From Lichenostomus cassidix (Eukaryota; Chordata; Aves; Passeriformes; Meliphagidae), in assembly GCA_008360975.2 (NCBI GenBank), contig CM039196.1, positions 9,218,263 through 9,282,262 of the forward strand: 64,000 nt of DNA, in the 5' to 3' direction. This document shows, piece after piece, positions 1 through 14,789 of this stretch (the first letter of the stretch is position 1; each line of letters opens with the position of its first letter). The position numbers and the translations under genes are program-made. The notes below the pieces were generated by a model that made no database searches, was not told where the DNA came from, and was given only the letters and a program-made list of their open reading frames with translations.

Positions 1-2660
1 CAGACAAAAATAGATAGATATATGTTTTCCGTAGAGAATAGAAGAGGGAGAGGAACCAGCAGGAGGAGGAAATAGGAAATATTAAAGAAATTAATAGCAA
101 AACTTTCTCTCTTTGTAAAAACAATTAGGTGACATACATAATACTTGACAGTGTTAGTGAAAGGGTGTTATGCAATGATAAATGACCTGAGCAATAGCAA
201 CTGCAAAATAGTTCTGGGAAAAAAAAATCTTTCATTATGATATGATTAATACTGGAAAGGTTTAATAATTCTTACCCATTATCCATCCTGTCATTTATGG
301 GTACATAATCCTTTGAGGCAAAGACTGAGGTGTAATGGATGGGGCAATGGATTTTTAAGCTTGCCAGAACCTCTATTTGGGAAGAGCACAAGAGATAATA
401 TTTCTGCTACATTGCTGACTCTCAGTGTCTCCACTATCTCACACTTGAAAAATCTTAACCAATTGAATGTGTGGATAAGGACTCTTTAAGGATACCTTTC
501 TCCCTTCAAAACTTGTTTTGCTGTATGGAGTGCAAATGCTGAAAGGACAGATGGCATTCTTACTGCAGCAGATGGGACATCTCTTCTGTGAATGTCATTG
601 TTGCCCAGGTGAAGTGAAATCCCAGCTGTATTAATGCAGCTCTTTCAGGTGGCAGTGCACTGCATCACTGATATACCTGAGAACTGAGAAAATAGATGCA
701 AATTTAATTGCATGATTTATCCAGGTGGATGACTAAGAGTCAAGGGATTTAATTTCAGCACCTGTCTTCAGCCAACAGACCTTTTAGTTTTAACTTTCCT
801 GTACCTCACTTTTCTTATACAATCAGAATTTTTTATACAGAAAACTCTGTATAAAGCAGAATTTATTCTAGCATCTTGAATTCTTCAGATAGAAAAGAGA
901 GTAACTATGACTTACTCAGAATACTAAGATCAAAAACATCATGGGAATTAAATTATTAGAAAGTTAATAGCAAGAAATTGCTCTTCAGATGATTATGTGA
1001 CTTGATTTATTTAATCTAATTATTTACTTTGTTCTTCCCTATGCATATGCTTTTAAGTCCGGTGGGAGCACAGGTAGTGTGCTTTCTTTTCTCCTTCCCA
1101 AGATAGCCTTCATTCAATGAGGAATGGAACTGGCTGCTTTCCTTTAGAAATCCCCTTAGGCCTTTGTTAAAATATCGTAGGTTATCCACTACATTTCTCT
1201 AATACTTATGTTAGAAGGACTTTCTTAGTTGAATAAAGATTTGGTTTTTAATATAAACTGTCTCTTACCCTCCTGATAATTGACTACCACTTTTGGTTTT
1301 ATCCAGCTTTCTTACCTCACAGCTATGCTGTAATGAATGCTGGTATATTCTTGTCACTTGTTTCACTAATCTGAAAAGGCCACAGTCCCATGAAAGAAAG
1401 AGGTGAGGGAGGCACAACATCTAATAGACCATTCACTGGAAAAGGGAGCCCTGACTCACTTCCTACCTTTTCCACAATTCAACTGGATAATAATTGGATA
1501 TTACATATAAAAAGCAAATCAGAGTAGAAATACTGCCCCATTTCCCAGGTAAATGATAGCAATCTAATAGTAAACAAAGTTTAGAGGAACCTGTACTAGC
1601 AGTTACAGTATATAGCTTTCAGTAAACTGACCAAGCCAAGCAGCCTGAGTGCAAATATCACAAGCAGGCAGCAGTATCTTCTCATTACCAGTGAGACCTA
1701 AATACTCCCTGTGGGCCATCACAGACCTTTTATACATTGAAGGCACAGCCTCATTGGCTCTTTTGCCTCTACTCTTCAGGTGTAACAGTTGGCATGGAGT
1801 GCTTAAAGGGACCTCATGTCTTCAGTATAGGGATAAAATACCTTGTTCAAAATTAGATTAGAAGGAAACTTCACAAACATCCAATTAAGGAACTGTCGTA
1901 ACACTTCTTAATGAACACACTATAGACACATTCAGTATCGTTTGAATTATTTATTCTTTCAGGTGACAATTTAAATGTTGATGTTATTAACCATTTTGTT
2001 TTAATTTTCTTAGAGCCCTTGGCTGAGATTTCTTGCACTAATCATAGTACATAAGGGGAACAAAAGTAGAAGGTGATTTTCCAGTGTGCATGTGTGTCTG
2101 TGTCTCTGTGTACGTATGTGCTTTACAGTTATCAAACATATATTTACACACCAACTTTACACTGAAGTCTTTGAGAAGTCTTTTCTATGGCAGGGGAAAG
2201 AACCAACTGACCAAAGACTTAGGTCTATATGATCCATAAGAGATTTTCCAGCATAGTCCCACAGAGCTTCTTATGCATTCAAACTTTTGCCAGAATGTTA
2301 CTCCATCCAGTAGTGTTTCTTTATGAGATGAAACCTGGAGCTGAGGATTGCATCTCTTCAGTTTCCTTAACTTCACTAAACTGTAAATAATTTAAATTAT
2401 TAAATTGAAATATCAAGACATTTAGTTATTGTTCATATCGCTCATCTTTAACCTTCTAATAACACATCACATTTTAAAAATAATTAAAAAAAACAACAAA
2501 AAAAGACTTTGGAGGCTATATACTACACAATCTCCATAGCTCCTGCTTCTTGGGAAATCTGTTACAATATTACAATACCCAGAAGGTATTTGGAGCAGTG
2601 GAACAGAATTGTCCATTGGCAACTTTCACATTCAGCAATCCAGACACTACAACAATAATT
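1..2660. other. Gene-free flank downstream of GNAZ
   Basis: This AT-rich stretch lies beyond the likely GNAZ 3' end. I see no coding exon with usable splice sites on either strand. It holds only short low-complexity patches, such as a tagata-type run at the very start and a degenerate GT-rich patch near 2085-2120. It may be RSPH14 intron on the plus strand, because that gene's 5' exons should lie to the left. Confidence 0.6.
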
Positions 2661-2684
2661 TAAAAAATTGCTTTGTGATTTTTT

Positions 2685-2690
2685 TTTATT
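2685..2690 (-). terminator. GNAZ: Candidate GNAZ polyadenylation signal
   Basis: AATAAA on the minus strand (tttatt on the plus strand), 979 nt after the GNAZ stop. It sits directly against the left edge of the duplicated segment 2691-2940, so the copy in intron 2 does not carry it. Alternative signals lie at 2949-2954 (ATTAAA) and 3431-3436 (AATAAA). Confidence 0.35.
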
Positions 2691-2940
2691 CTGTATTAAA
2701 AAAGGAACACTAACGTACTTCTTAAATATAATTTGGTTTTCATGAAACACCACAAGATTTGGCAAAAAAAGATGTAAAAGAAGACTGTTTTGATGTATAA
2801 AACTCCTTATCAGTAGAAGAAACGCCGACCTAAATTTGGCCTATTCAGAGATTCATTTTGTGTAGTTTTGCTGCATATTTGAAGCCATAAAGAGCAGAAA
2901 GAGCTGCTAGTCAGTTCGGAAATCACAAAACAGTTGCGCA
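2691..2940. repeat. Duplicated segment, copy 1 (3'-UTR side)
   Basis: About 250 bp matching 8571-8817 in the same orientation at about 97% identity by eye. The differences are one base in an A-run, a 4-nt indel, and a handful of substitutions. Copy 1 keeps CpG at two sites where copy 2 has CpA or TpG. There are no terminal inverted repeats and no A or T tail at the copy boundaries. It is either a local duplication or two copies of a dispersed repeat I do not recognise. Confidence 0.9.
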
Positions 2941-3668
2941 CCAATTCCTTTAATAGGCAAGGTGTCCATGAGAAACAGTAAAGTAAAGCAGAAGTGTGTA
3001 CATAGTATATGCTGAGAGTCATGTGCATGTGCATACATGATGGATGTGGACATACTCTGGACTGTGGGTACCAATATTGTGGGCTTATGCCCACTCTCTA
3101 CAAATTTAAGTAGTATTTTGCTTAAACTCTCCCATTCTGTAGCTTCTGGTTTGACCTAGGTTTTCTCCCCAACACAAGCATTCTGCTCCACACCCTGAAA
3201 ATGAGTTCATCTGTCACTCACCAGATTAATATTTTTATGTCAATAAAATTTTAGGACAACTGGATAAAGAGTAATTTCTTACACAGAACATTATAACACT
3301 CCCACTGTAGGAAATGGAATGAAACAAATGGAATAAAAGTGCAGTGACTGTGGTGAAACATCTCCACAGAGTTAGGCCTCAATCTCTTTTGTTTTTGTTT
3401 GGGGTTTTTGAGTTGGTGGTTGGTTTTTTTTTTATTTCACTGGGGATGTGTGGTTTTCTTGGAGGGGAGTCTCTCACTCTCCAGAACATCTATTTGTGGA
3501 AAATGATGCAAGCAAGTTGAGGGGGCATAAGGGCAACTGTGTTCATAGATCAGATTTCCCCTTTTCTCTCTTTGGGCTTTTAAGCATTTCCCCTTTTTTT
3601 CCACTAGAAGTGGCAGAGGTTAGCCCCTTTTTTATCACTCCAGGAAAACAGATTAAGCCCAAGGATTC

Positions 3669-4166
<498 letters not shown>

Positions 4167-6135
4167 CTATAGATTGAAAGCAGAGAGGTCCGTTAGAAAT
4201 CAGCAGCCATCCTGAGTGTTTGTGAGGTGCTGCTGTCACTGTGACACTCACGCTGGTGCAGCTGGAACTGTCCATGGTACTAGGCTCTTGGGACGCGGAG
4301 TTTATTGCTTGCTTTACACCTATAAAGAGGTGTAAACAGATGTAGTGTTTTGAATAGAAAATATTCTAGATTACTAAAAGAATATCACTCAAGTATTGTC
4401 AAAAGTAGATACAGAAAATGTCTTAATCAGGTATTTTTGCAAGGTCAATGTTTTCCAGTGTGTTTAGGTTTCTGAAAATGCTATGCACACATCACGAGTC
4501 ATGGCTGTGATCCAGGGTAAGGGAACAGAAGGGATTTGGGATATCAAAAACCAAGGGTATATTTTATTTACAAGACTATTTGCAAATATGTACGTGTTCC
4601 ATTTGTGTGGCTTGTGGTCAGAGGGGATGAAAATAATCAGAAGCTGGGCATTTTTGTTGTTGTTTGACTGTGAAGTATTCTGGCCATGTCTCTAGTTCGG
4701 GAGGAAAAAACAGTGGAGGTGAGAGGATGACTTTGGCTTTTAATAGAAATAAAGTATTTTGGGTCTAATTCTCCTGAAATTTGTATCAGTTGTGTTTAGT
4801 GCATCTCCCTTGACTTCACTAGAGTCAACGAATGAGATGAAGAGAGAGTAATCATTCACTGTTTATTACACAAACAGTAATAGGAAAATACTGTTTATTT
4901 AAAATTTACTTTTTGTTTTGTTTTATTTGGGAATGAAAATGTATTTTATTGTTATTATTTCAAAGGAAATCTGCAATAGTTTTGATCATTATTGTTACAC
5001 TAAAACAATATACTGAAAAAATTACCCTTTAAAAATGCATAGTTGCTGAAATTGGAGCAGACTGGTTTACATAAGCTCTTCAAATTACCTCTTCTACTTT
5101 CCTCACTTTGTGTTATTACTCCTTTTCATTTGCTAAGGATTGACCTGGTCAGAATTGCATTGTCTGTTCTCTGAGTTCCATGAAGGCATTGATTTAGCTC
5201 TGTGTTTACAGTGTTTACAGATGAAACCCACAGGCTGGTGGCAGTTCCTGGTCATTTCCGAAGGCCTGGGAGCACAGGGTGCACCGGGAGGCTTGGCACT
5301 GCCTCGGCAGCCAGGGGCAAAGCTGACTCACGAGCCTCTTAAGGCACTCTGAAATACAAGCTAAGTTAGACAGTTCTGCAAGTGGGGGCTATTTGTTTAC
5401 TTCTTCCATTGTAAGGTGGGGTCATCTGACACTCCAGCCTACTCTATATATGGACAGATATCTAGGTGTAAAAACATAGCTTTAAAAATATGTTTAAGCA
5501 ATTTTTAAATTTTCATAATGCAAGTACTGACACAACAGATAATCCCCTAAAAAACATCATAGATCTGTTTCTAAATACTCAGGCTTTCCTTTCCTGATTT
5601 TGTAGCTGATAATAAAACCAAGAAATTTTTATCTCAGTCAATATGCTTTTGCTACTAATAGTCTGAAAAAAAATCTTTTAGAGCTAATATAGGTTTTTGG
5701 CCAACTCTCAAAACAATCATGCCAACAGGATATTGCATTTTAAGAGGTTTGTGCTTATTACTGTATTTTGTAGTGAATCATAACACTGTCCCTCTACTAC
5801 CAAATCCTCCGTTGGAGTCTGTAATCCAAGGACAAAAGCAGAGAGTTAAAACCCTTCCGTAAATTATGAAATGTTATAAACACATACAAGAGGACAGACA
5901 ATTTAAAATTATTGTAAACTTGGTGATCTCTTGTGTAATGTAAAGAAAAAACAGTAAATTGTTGATCTTGACAAATAAGAAATTCCTTCTTCAATGTAAT
6001 ATTATAATATTGGCTCAATATCTGAAAGTCATAAAATCCTTAACTAAACTGAATACAATTTCTTTTAGTCAAAATGCAAGTAAGCTAACCAAGAATCATT
6101 TCCAGCAATGATGCAGGTGATATTACACCAACAGT

Positions 6136-6375
6136 TCTATGTTCTTCATGTGCAGGGACCCCAGGGCTGGATGCAGCTCTGCAGTTGGGGTCTCACCTGA
6201 GTGGGACAGAGGGGCCGAATCCCCTCCTTTCCCGTTGCCCATGCTGGGGGCTCAGTCCAGCACACAGAGGGTTTGTTGGTCCCAGTGCACACAGCTGGGG
6301 CAGGTCCAGCTCTCACCCACCAGCACCCCTGAGTCCTTCTCTCTAGGGCTGCTGTGTCTTTTCATCCCACATGAT
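6136..6375 (-). mobile_element. CR1 LINE fragment
   Basis: A GC-rich island of about 240 bp in AT-rich intron. On the plus strand it reads as the antisense of CR1, with characteristic phrases ggaccccagggctggatgca, gggtctcacctgag, gaatcccctcc and gagtccttctct, then agggctgct. The order and spacing fit the 3' half of the avian CR1 family as I remember it. It is 5'- and 3'-truncated, moderately diverged and has no intact frame. Inserted in minus orientation, the same direction as GNAZ transcription. Confidence 0.85.
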
Positions 6376-8570
6376 TTCTTGCCATATCTTAAGAAGTGAT
6401 ATATCCACAGTTCTAAGGTCAAGGCTGACACTAAAAATACATTATATATCCACTCATACGCTCCCAGAGTAACAGGCTTATTTCTGGTTTTGATAATAGT
6501 GTAAAACTACTTTACATATCATAGGGAAAGTGAACTTGAGAGGGTTATGGCTTATTATAATGAAAATAGTATAAATTGTTGCATGACTCCCAAAGGTGTA
6601 ATAAAACTTATAGTAAAACAATGACAGGCATTCTTCTCTGCAGTGTCTTTTCCAGTTCTGGAATCCTGAAGGGGGTATACAGCCAGGTGACCAGAAAAAA
6701 TGTGCTGCTGTAATTTTATAATTATACACAAGCTGGGGTATAAGCAAGATAATGCCAACACCTTCTCCAGATGGCCTTGTTGGGGGCTAATTGCAAATTC
6801 TTCTCTGAGCATAAGAACGAGGAATTGGTTGCTTAAGGGAAAGAACATGCTAAGGAACAGATGGCTGCTTCTATGCTTCCAGTACTTTGCAGATGCACAA
6901 ACATCCCTGGTCATCCTCTGGAACAGTAGAGGTGTGCTTAGCAGGAAAGCGTTCTGAACAAGTAAGAGTTTTCAAAAGTGAAGGCCCAGTTATCAAGATA
7001 GCAAGTAATTAAAAAAAGAGAGCTGGTAAATGGAACAAAATTGTAATGTAGTATCTCCTTACAGCTTTCATGTTAAAGCTTTCTAGTCACAGCTGAGAGA
7101 GCTTTGAAATTAAAAATGAAAAATTATGAAGAGAGAAACTACCACAAGTGAGGGAATTAACTGTCATTTGTATTAAATGCTTAAGAACTTCATCTTTCAG
7201 TCATTATTTCTCTTTCATCATCATTATTTTAAAACTGGTAGGTACTTGGGGATTTGAAAACCTTAACTAAACTAAATAAAGTTTACCTTTCATACGCCAT
7301 AAACAATAATGAATCAAATTTGTGCAGGAATAGTAATATTTTCTTTCCAGAAAAGTTAGAAAATCTTTAAATGTCAGTAAATTGGAAGAACCAGTTGAAG
7401 CTGTTGCTGTTTTCCTGTAGAGGCTTTCCTTGCAATAGTGGCTGACATTTAGCATATGCTGGTAGTTATGAGCTATTTCACAAAATGGCATGAAACTCTC
7501 TGTTTAAATATCTTCTTTAGAGATCCATGACTTAAGACCTTCTGAAGAAAACAGATAAAGCTAAGGTATTTGAAGAAGGGGTAGTGGGGTAAAAAGGTAA
7601 TTGAATCAGTTGTATGTTTTTTCCTTAAGGTTAATAGACAAAAAAAAAATTGAAGCCATTATGAAATAAGGACAGTCTGCAAAATAAATGAAGGAAATAC
7701 CATTGCCCAGGACAGTCATAGTCAAAGCAATTCAGGAATTCAAACTATGCTTGAATAAAGGCATAGGGAAAGCAGAAGAATTTCACAAACAAAAATATAT
7801 AAAGCAAGAGATAGCTTGGATAAACACAAAGAGACACTCTTTCTTGTAAAAAAAGGCTGCATTGAGTGCTAGTTGAAGTGTCCTTCCTATGTAGCAGTCA
7901 GGCATCCTGATTGAGTGCTGGATAAGAGAGGGATACAAAACTAATGCATGATTCATCTTTTGTTCAAAGGAAGTAGACTCCTAAAAGAACGTATAGGCTC
8001 AGATGGCTGTGGATCTAAATGGGAAAAGTTTTGATAATTTAATGAATTTTATAAAATTTCTTCATCTAAAAATCAAAAAGAAGAAACTATCTGTTTGAGA
8101 GAAGTAAATAGACTTAATCCAATATCTCTCAAAGAAATTTCCGCTCACGCAGTATTAAACTGGGATAAAACACTCTACCTGGGTAGTCCTGAATATACCT
8201 GTTCCTAGCCTTGGCATCTCCCAGAAGGGATGGAGTAAGCAAAAGGGATTTGTCTAGACAAAATTGTTTTGGTTTCCAAACCTTTTCTTCCCAATCCTAG
8301 GATCCCAAAGTTTTCCTGGAAAACGTTGGGATTTCTAAATTGTTGAAATTAGAGGAGTTGACATAGAAGGGCAAGTCCCACTGTGAATTCACTAACAAGT
8401 GCTCTTAAGTCACTTAGCAGCTTAACTTATTCTGCAAGCAGACAAACTCATTATCCCATCACCCAAACAATTTGTTACACAGATGTAAAACCACTGCAGG
8501 AAATCCTGACATCATAAACAAAACAGGAAGGAGCTCAGGATAATTAGAAGCAGCCATGTCAATATAGCAC

Positions 8571-8817
8571 CTATATTGAAAAAGGAACACTAACGTACTT
8601 CTTAAATATAATTTGGTTTTCATGAAACACCACAAGATTTGGCAAAAAAAAGATGTAAAAGAAGACTGTTTTGATGTATAAAACTCCTTATCAGTAGAAG
8701 AAACACCGACCTAAATTTGGCCTATTCAGAGATTCATTTTGTGTAGTTTTGCTGCATATTTGAAGCCATAAAGAGCAGAAAGGGCTGATAGTTCGGAAAT
8801 CACAAAACAGTTGTGCA
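8571..8817. repeat. Duplicated segment, copy 2 (GNAZ intron 2)
   Basis: Direct repeat of 2691-2940, about 5.9 kb away. Relative to copy 1 it has one extra A in an A-run, a CpG-to-CpA change, a 4-nt deletion, an A-to-G change and a CpG-to-TpG change near the right end. It lacks the AATAAA hexamer that adjoins copy 1, and has no A-tail or clear target-site duplication, so it does not look like a processed retrocopy. Confidence 0.9.
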
Positions 8818-11800
8818 AGTTCTTACAGTATAAGAAATAAGAAACATCAAATTCATTTATCTGACAGCAGACATGTATTCCTTCCATACAGTACATAATT
8901 AAATGTAAAACTCTGTCGTGAGACATTAGAGAATCATAATGACAATAGTGAAAGTCAGAAAAGTGTAATTGGGTTCAAGAAGCAATTAAATTAAAAGGGC
9001 ACTTAAATGGAAAGATGTTGATGCAATCTGCTGTTCAGTTACCTGGGAGCATAAACTGCAGGAAATATAAGTGTATGCTTGATCTGTTACTGTATTCTTT
9101 CCTAAATGTCCATTGTTGCCCACAGTCAGACACAGACTGCTGCAGGTACTGGCTGTGACCTAGTACAATTGGTTTGTGTGTTTTGGCTGTCAGAACAGCT
9201 CATCCTTGGGGAGAAATCACTTGTTTATTTCCCTGTTGGTGAAAACTTCTCCTTTACGTAACCCATGTAAAATCGCTTCAGTCCCCAGACAATTTTGCCT
9301 TTCTCATTAGTCTTGCCCAGTTTAGAAAAAGTTTGTTTCACACACTTCACCATCATTTGAAGCAGTGAGCGTTTCTCATTGAAGGGTAGGCAAAGGCTCT
9401 TGGCGCTGGAAGTACTGACCTCTAGTAATTTGCTTTGTCCAGTGCTGGAGTGTTTGAATGACAGCAAGATAACTACATTTTCTCTTAGACATGGAAAAAA
9501 GAAAGAAAGAAAACTGGCCCATATTGCTGCTGAACCAGTTTTCACCAGAAAAAGTTGGCCAGTCGTTTCATTCTTCAATAGTATCTGAACAATAAAAGCA
9601 GCCTATTACACACCAGAAAAGGTAAATGGCCCTTTATACTGAGAAATTCACTAGAGGGAAAAGAAAATTTCTACAAACCCTGAGACCATTTCTCAGACTG
9701 TGGGACATCTGGAGAAGGATGCATTTTGCCCTCACAGCTTAGGCAGCTGAAATTCTTGCAGGAGCACTGGCTTCTTGTTTTATTGTACCTTTGAAGATAT
9801 TTTAGGTAGGGTGCTTACAGAGTTTAGTGCAGCAAGAACTCTTGTGGCAACAACATCTGCATTCCCTTTGTAGCCACTCCACGTTGTAAGATTAAGGTAG
9901 CAGGAGTAAGTGGTTATTTTTAGCACCCTTGCCTGTAATTCTAACAAAGTTCTTCCCATCGAGGGGGTTCTGAGGTTGCCTCCTACTAACCTGGAAGAAA
10001 CACAAAGGCTGAGGGGCACAAAGGTCAGTGTTCAGAGTCAAGAATGAAAAGGCAAGAGGAAAAAAGCTGAAGGGAAAACTGCAAAGCAGCCTTAAGTAGA
10101 GGGTATAAATCTAGGTCTGACCTTGGCCTTTTTTGCCTAAGCTGAGAAAAGTACTAAGAGTGCAAAACCAGCATGTTTAGCATCATGGAGAATCTTGTCT
10201 TTACTTTCAATAAATTCTTCTGGCTTTAAGCAATGTTACTGGAATTCAGATCAAATCAATTTCAAGAGAGAATTTCTATGAAGTAATTTTAGAACAATTG
10301 GAGAAGAATGAAAGAAATTGTGATGTATGCTGAAAAAAATGCTTCTCCCATATTTGAGATGGAAATTCTAAGCTGTTGGGCTGCAGACAAAGAAGTAAAA
10401 ATAATTTTGGTTGATCAAGATTGTATTTAAAAAAGCCCCAAACCACCCAACATTGTAGTCTCAGGTAACAGGAATACTTTTTTTCTTCACTGAACTGTGT
10501 CTCATTCAGCTTGCAAGATGGACAATGTCACATGCTAGTCAATATTTGTCTTTGGAGTCACAACTCAATTTATAGACTCGTGCTTTACTATAGACTTGCT
10601 ATTTATGAACTGTTCAAAAAACAGAATTACTGGTTTCTTCTCAAGCTTATAATTATTGTATCTGAATATTTCATTGACTACATTTGTTTCCACAGCATGT
10701 TGTCAGATCAAGAGGTGCTGTTGAAAGGAACTTATAAATAGGGAATGAAACAATCTATACAATGAGAAATTATAGTCAGAAGGAACCCAGTAATTCTAGA
10801 CACCCAATCTAATTTTCTAGAACATAAGTTTTCAGCACATATATTAATTTATCTAACAAAGTTTAATAGGTTTTTCAAGCTGTTAGTGATATCGTGTAGC
10901 TCTGAATAATCAGACCTGCTACAATCAAATCACAGAATCTCAAATTAGGTCCTTTTGAGAAAAGTAAGGAAGAATGTGGGATTACCTAAGAAAATTTTCA
11001 TTTAATAAACACATTTGGAACTAAAAAGGAGCATGGACCTATGCCAGGTTCTAGCAGTTTTTCAGTAGTGTTCCACTGCTTTAGCCATATTAACTTTCTG
11101 TTTTCCTGTAATCCTATGTTCCATTCACTTCACATTTTCCTCTCTCTGCAAGAGATGATGACATGTTCCTGCAGTTGACAGTCTTATTTATCACATGAGC
11201 CCCCATTAATCATAGAAAAATCATTGCACTCCTTGAAGGAGGCATAAAACCTATGGAAAAAACGATCATCAATGTAAAGTCTGAATTAAAATGTACAGAA
11301 ACAAGACAGTCAAAATAAGGTTACAACATTTTCCCATTTACTAACTCTTGATAATTTGATTTCACCAGAGCCCTTAGACACCTCTCCACCTCATCTTTAA
11401 CCCACAATGCTTCACAATCTAAACTTACTCCCAACCTTCTCACTCTTCCAGTGCTGTTTCCTCCTCTGACTTGTACATTCCAGATGAGAAACAGTGCTTA
11501 TATAAGTTTGTACCATTAGAGGCTGATCAGATCTCCATAATAATCGTTCATACCATGCAAATCAGCACAGAAATTTGCACAGTTTAAGATAATTCAAACT
11601 TGCAAAGGAATTAGGAAAAAACCCGAGCATCTCTGAGACAAGGGCTGTGCAAAATATTAAGGAGATCTTGTAAAAATTATTAAATTGTTAATTGTATTTC
11701 TTTTTTTTAATAATGGTTGAAAATATTTTTTTCCCACAAATGAATATTTTTTTTACAATCACCATACATTCTACCATTTGCAGAAGGGTAGAATTATTGT

Positions 11801-14789
11801 TTTTTGTCCTTGGCTTGCTCATGTCTAGTCTGGTACAGTAGGAGTCAGTACTTTTGGTGTATTTAAGTGTATATAGTGTGTATATAACATCTGATAAAGA
11901 ATCTTGGCTGTGGCTACTTTATCCTACTGTATTCCAAAATTCTTTCTCTCCCACACGGGAGAAAAGCTCTTGTACTTTACACTAATCCTAGAATTTGCAG
12001 TACTGGAAGATAGGGCTGTGCCTTTTGTACATCCATCACCAAATTTTATTATTCATTGTGTGTGTGAATTTCAGGTAGACTGGATTTTTTTTTTCCTTGA
12101 ACTGTGGGGTTGCATACATCTAAGTATCTCCCATTATTTATTTTAACTTGCCATCTAGTAATTCCAACTGAAATTGATAGCTAAGATCAAGAGGTGTGTC
12201 AGATGTGCTGAGACTAATTGAGTTACACAAGGAAGTGTCTCATGGGACTCTCCTGCTCTCAGGAGACAATAGAAACAGCATTATTGGCTTATTTCAAAAA
12301 CATTACCATGTGGCTTGAATTGGTTCTTATGGGATCACAGAGGGAATCATAGGAACTGCTGGTAGAGTAAATGACAGTTTGGAATGGAGCAACAGGAAAG
12401 GGGAAAAAAGCAAGGTGTTTGAGCATTTGATCTTTTCTCTTATTACAGATTGACAAGTCATACTAATTTTTTTTAAGTGTTTACTTCACGTGAGTGACAG
12501 TGCAGTAGCCTTGGCAGCCTGCCTGATATCTTTTGCAACAAATCAACTTTTAATGGTGTCTCTCTAAAGCAACTGCTATCTGCTTGGATATCTTAATTAA
12601 TGGATCTAGGATTGAATCAAGAAAGAGACATTCTGAGAATGACTTATACCAGAGGAAACAAGGAGAAAAACTAACCAAGTTAGCAGCTTTTTCAGGTTGG
12701 AAGGGATTTCATGTATTTGCTAGACTGCTCGTCTCTTCTCCATTTCTTGGATTTCTTAAGGAAGTGTAGAATGATTTTCTATTCAATCCATTAAAAGGGA
12801 AAAGGCTGTATTTTGGGTTGAGTATTGCTTCCACATTTTCAACTTAGTGTTTAAATATTAGGCCAGAAATACTATAATTAATTTTGTACCCAGTTATAAC
12901 AGAGAATAATTCTGGTCCAGTGACTCCTGAATGTATCCTAAGCATAGAGAGATGAGCCTGAGATGCCTTCTCCTCCAACTTTTGTTTTCCATTGCATTCA
13001 TTTCAAGTCCCTCTTCAGGTTTCCATGGAAATAGCAGCGAAGTGTACTTATATTCTTGGCATTAAAATATTCATAAAAACGGATAAAGAGATGGTTTAAA
13101 TGACAGATGCTGTATTGCTGAAGCAGGCAGTCAAATTTAGGGTTCTTGTCTGTAAATGATCATGTGTGTGAGTGAATGCATTCTGGGGACAACAGCCCAG
13201 AATATATTGCTCACAGCGGGAGGAGAATGGAGAGGCAGGACAAATCTGACCCACAGAGAAAGCAGGAATGAAATGCAAGATTTCCCAGAATAATGGAAAA
13301 TAAAATGCTGCTAAGATTTTGCTATTAGAAGGAGAAACCTTTCTCAAGGGAACAGAAGATGATTTAAGATTATGGAGTTACTTTTGGTAACTTACTGAAA
13401 AAAATATTTCACGACCCCAAACTATTTAATTAAATTGTAAAGTCTTACCTGTATAAAGCTTCTAATTCCTTTCACTTACTGTATATAGAATATTTGATAC
13501 AAAATTAAAGTTTAACCCCTTCAAAAAGACTCTCATACGTTTGAGCATACATAACCAATGTTATAAAATATCTATAAAACTTCAGCATTCTTTTAATCTT
13601 GGAAAATCTAATTGGAGGCAGGAAATACACTGACATCTATATCTTTATTCATCAGTCTTACTCAGACTTCTTATTTTGGTTATTTACTCATTATAGAGAT
13701 TTGAATCTTGAGCACTACTGAAATTATTTTAGTAGTGTAAATAAGCACTTATATTCTAGGAAATTTGTTTTTCTGATTCAAAATAGAAGCTCCAGCCCTT
13801 TGATACATTCTTAAATACCTTTTGACATACTAATTAATTACATTTCCTTATTGTAAGGATTTGATACCGTAATAGAAACTTGGTGGTGTTTCTGTTCAGT
13901 TGGTCCCTTGTTGTACTAGTGAACTGAGAATTGCTAAGGGCATGTGAAATATATCTTGAACCACTCCCATAGATAAAGGCACAGTAACTGGCAAATAGAA
14001 GTTAGAAAAAGTGACACGGATACCCAGTTTTTACCACTGGCTAGAAACATTCTCAAAGGCTAGGAATTCACAGGCTTGTTTCAATGCATTTCTCTGGGAA
14101 GCTGTCTTCTCTGCTTTCAAAGTGGAGCAGTCTTGCATTGTAAGTGTGTTTATAGAGTTTCTTGTGGAATTTTGTGACTGTCCAAATTCTCCTTCAGTTT
14201 ATCTTACTCCCTGCTTCAGCTTAATCCACTGTCCTAGAAGTCTGCACCCTCTTAGCTTGTACAAGAGCTTCCCTATTTATATTGTACCTATACATTGAGC
14301 AATACAAGAAATTGCATATAAACCAAATTTCTAAATAGGAGAGTCAGCTTTATGAGTCAGAAAGCAAAATATCATCCAGGATCTACTTACCAATAAAGGA
14401 AACAATTGAGAATGTGCAGTATTAATAAAGAAAATTCATACTAATAAAAATTAGCAATTTCCTCACAGCAAATAATGAATGTGAAGAGCACAGAAATACA
14501 GAAGTATTAAACAGGAAAGCAAAGTACAAAGAATTAAAATCTGGAGCCTGGTTTTGCTCATATTAAAGTCAGTGGCAATAATATTTTAATTTACTTTCTT
14601 GTTTGAAAACTACTGTCAATAAAATGAAATCAGCATCTACGATATCATCTGCTGGAATTCTGTACAATTTCCCAGTACTTCTTCTCCAGTAAAAAAACTA
14701 TTTCAATTGTTAAGCTACATGTGTGATGAAATAAATATAAGGATTTTCGTGATCTAGTTGTATATTTTACAGACTGTTTATTAAGCCAC

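Larger units (their letters stand above)
2665..3668 (-). other. GNAZ: Probable GNAZ 3' UTR
   Basis: This is the minus-strand sequence directly after the GNAZ stop codon at 3669-3671. A canonical AATAAA (minus) at 2685-2690 would end a 3' UTR of about 1 kb. An ATTAAA at 2949-2954 and an AATAAA at 3431-3436 could give shorter forms. The left part (2691-2940) is a segment also present at 8571-8817 in intron 2. The extent is inferred; transcript data would settle it. Confidence 0.45.

Noticed and set aside
2810..3094. 94-codon minus-strand frame and its partner at 8726-8926
   Set aside because: Both fall largely on the duplicated noncoding segment, the frames diverge at the indels, and there is no protein similarity.
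8571..8817. Intronic copy considered as a processed GNAZ retrocopy
   Set aside because: It has no A-tail at the 3' side, no poly(A) signal, no coding sequence and no clear target-site duplication.
12683..12705. caggttggaagggatttc, resembling a CR1 3' end
   Set aside because: The match is under 20 bases and the flanks do not continue the CR1 consensus.
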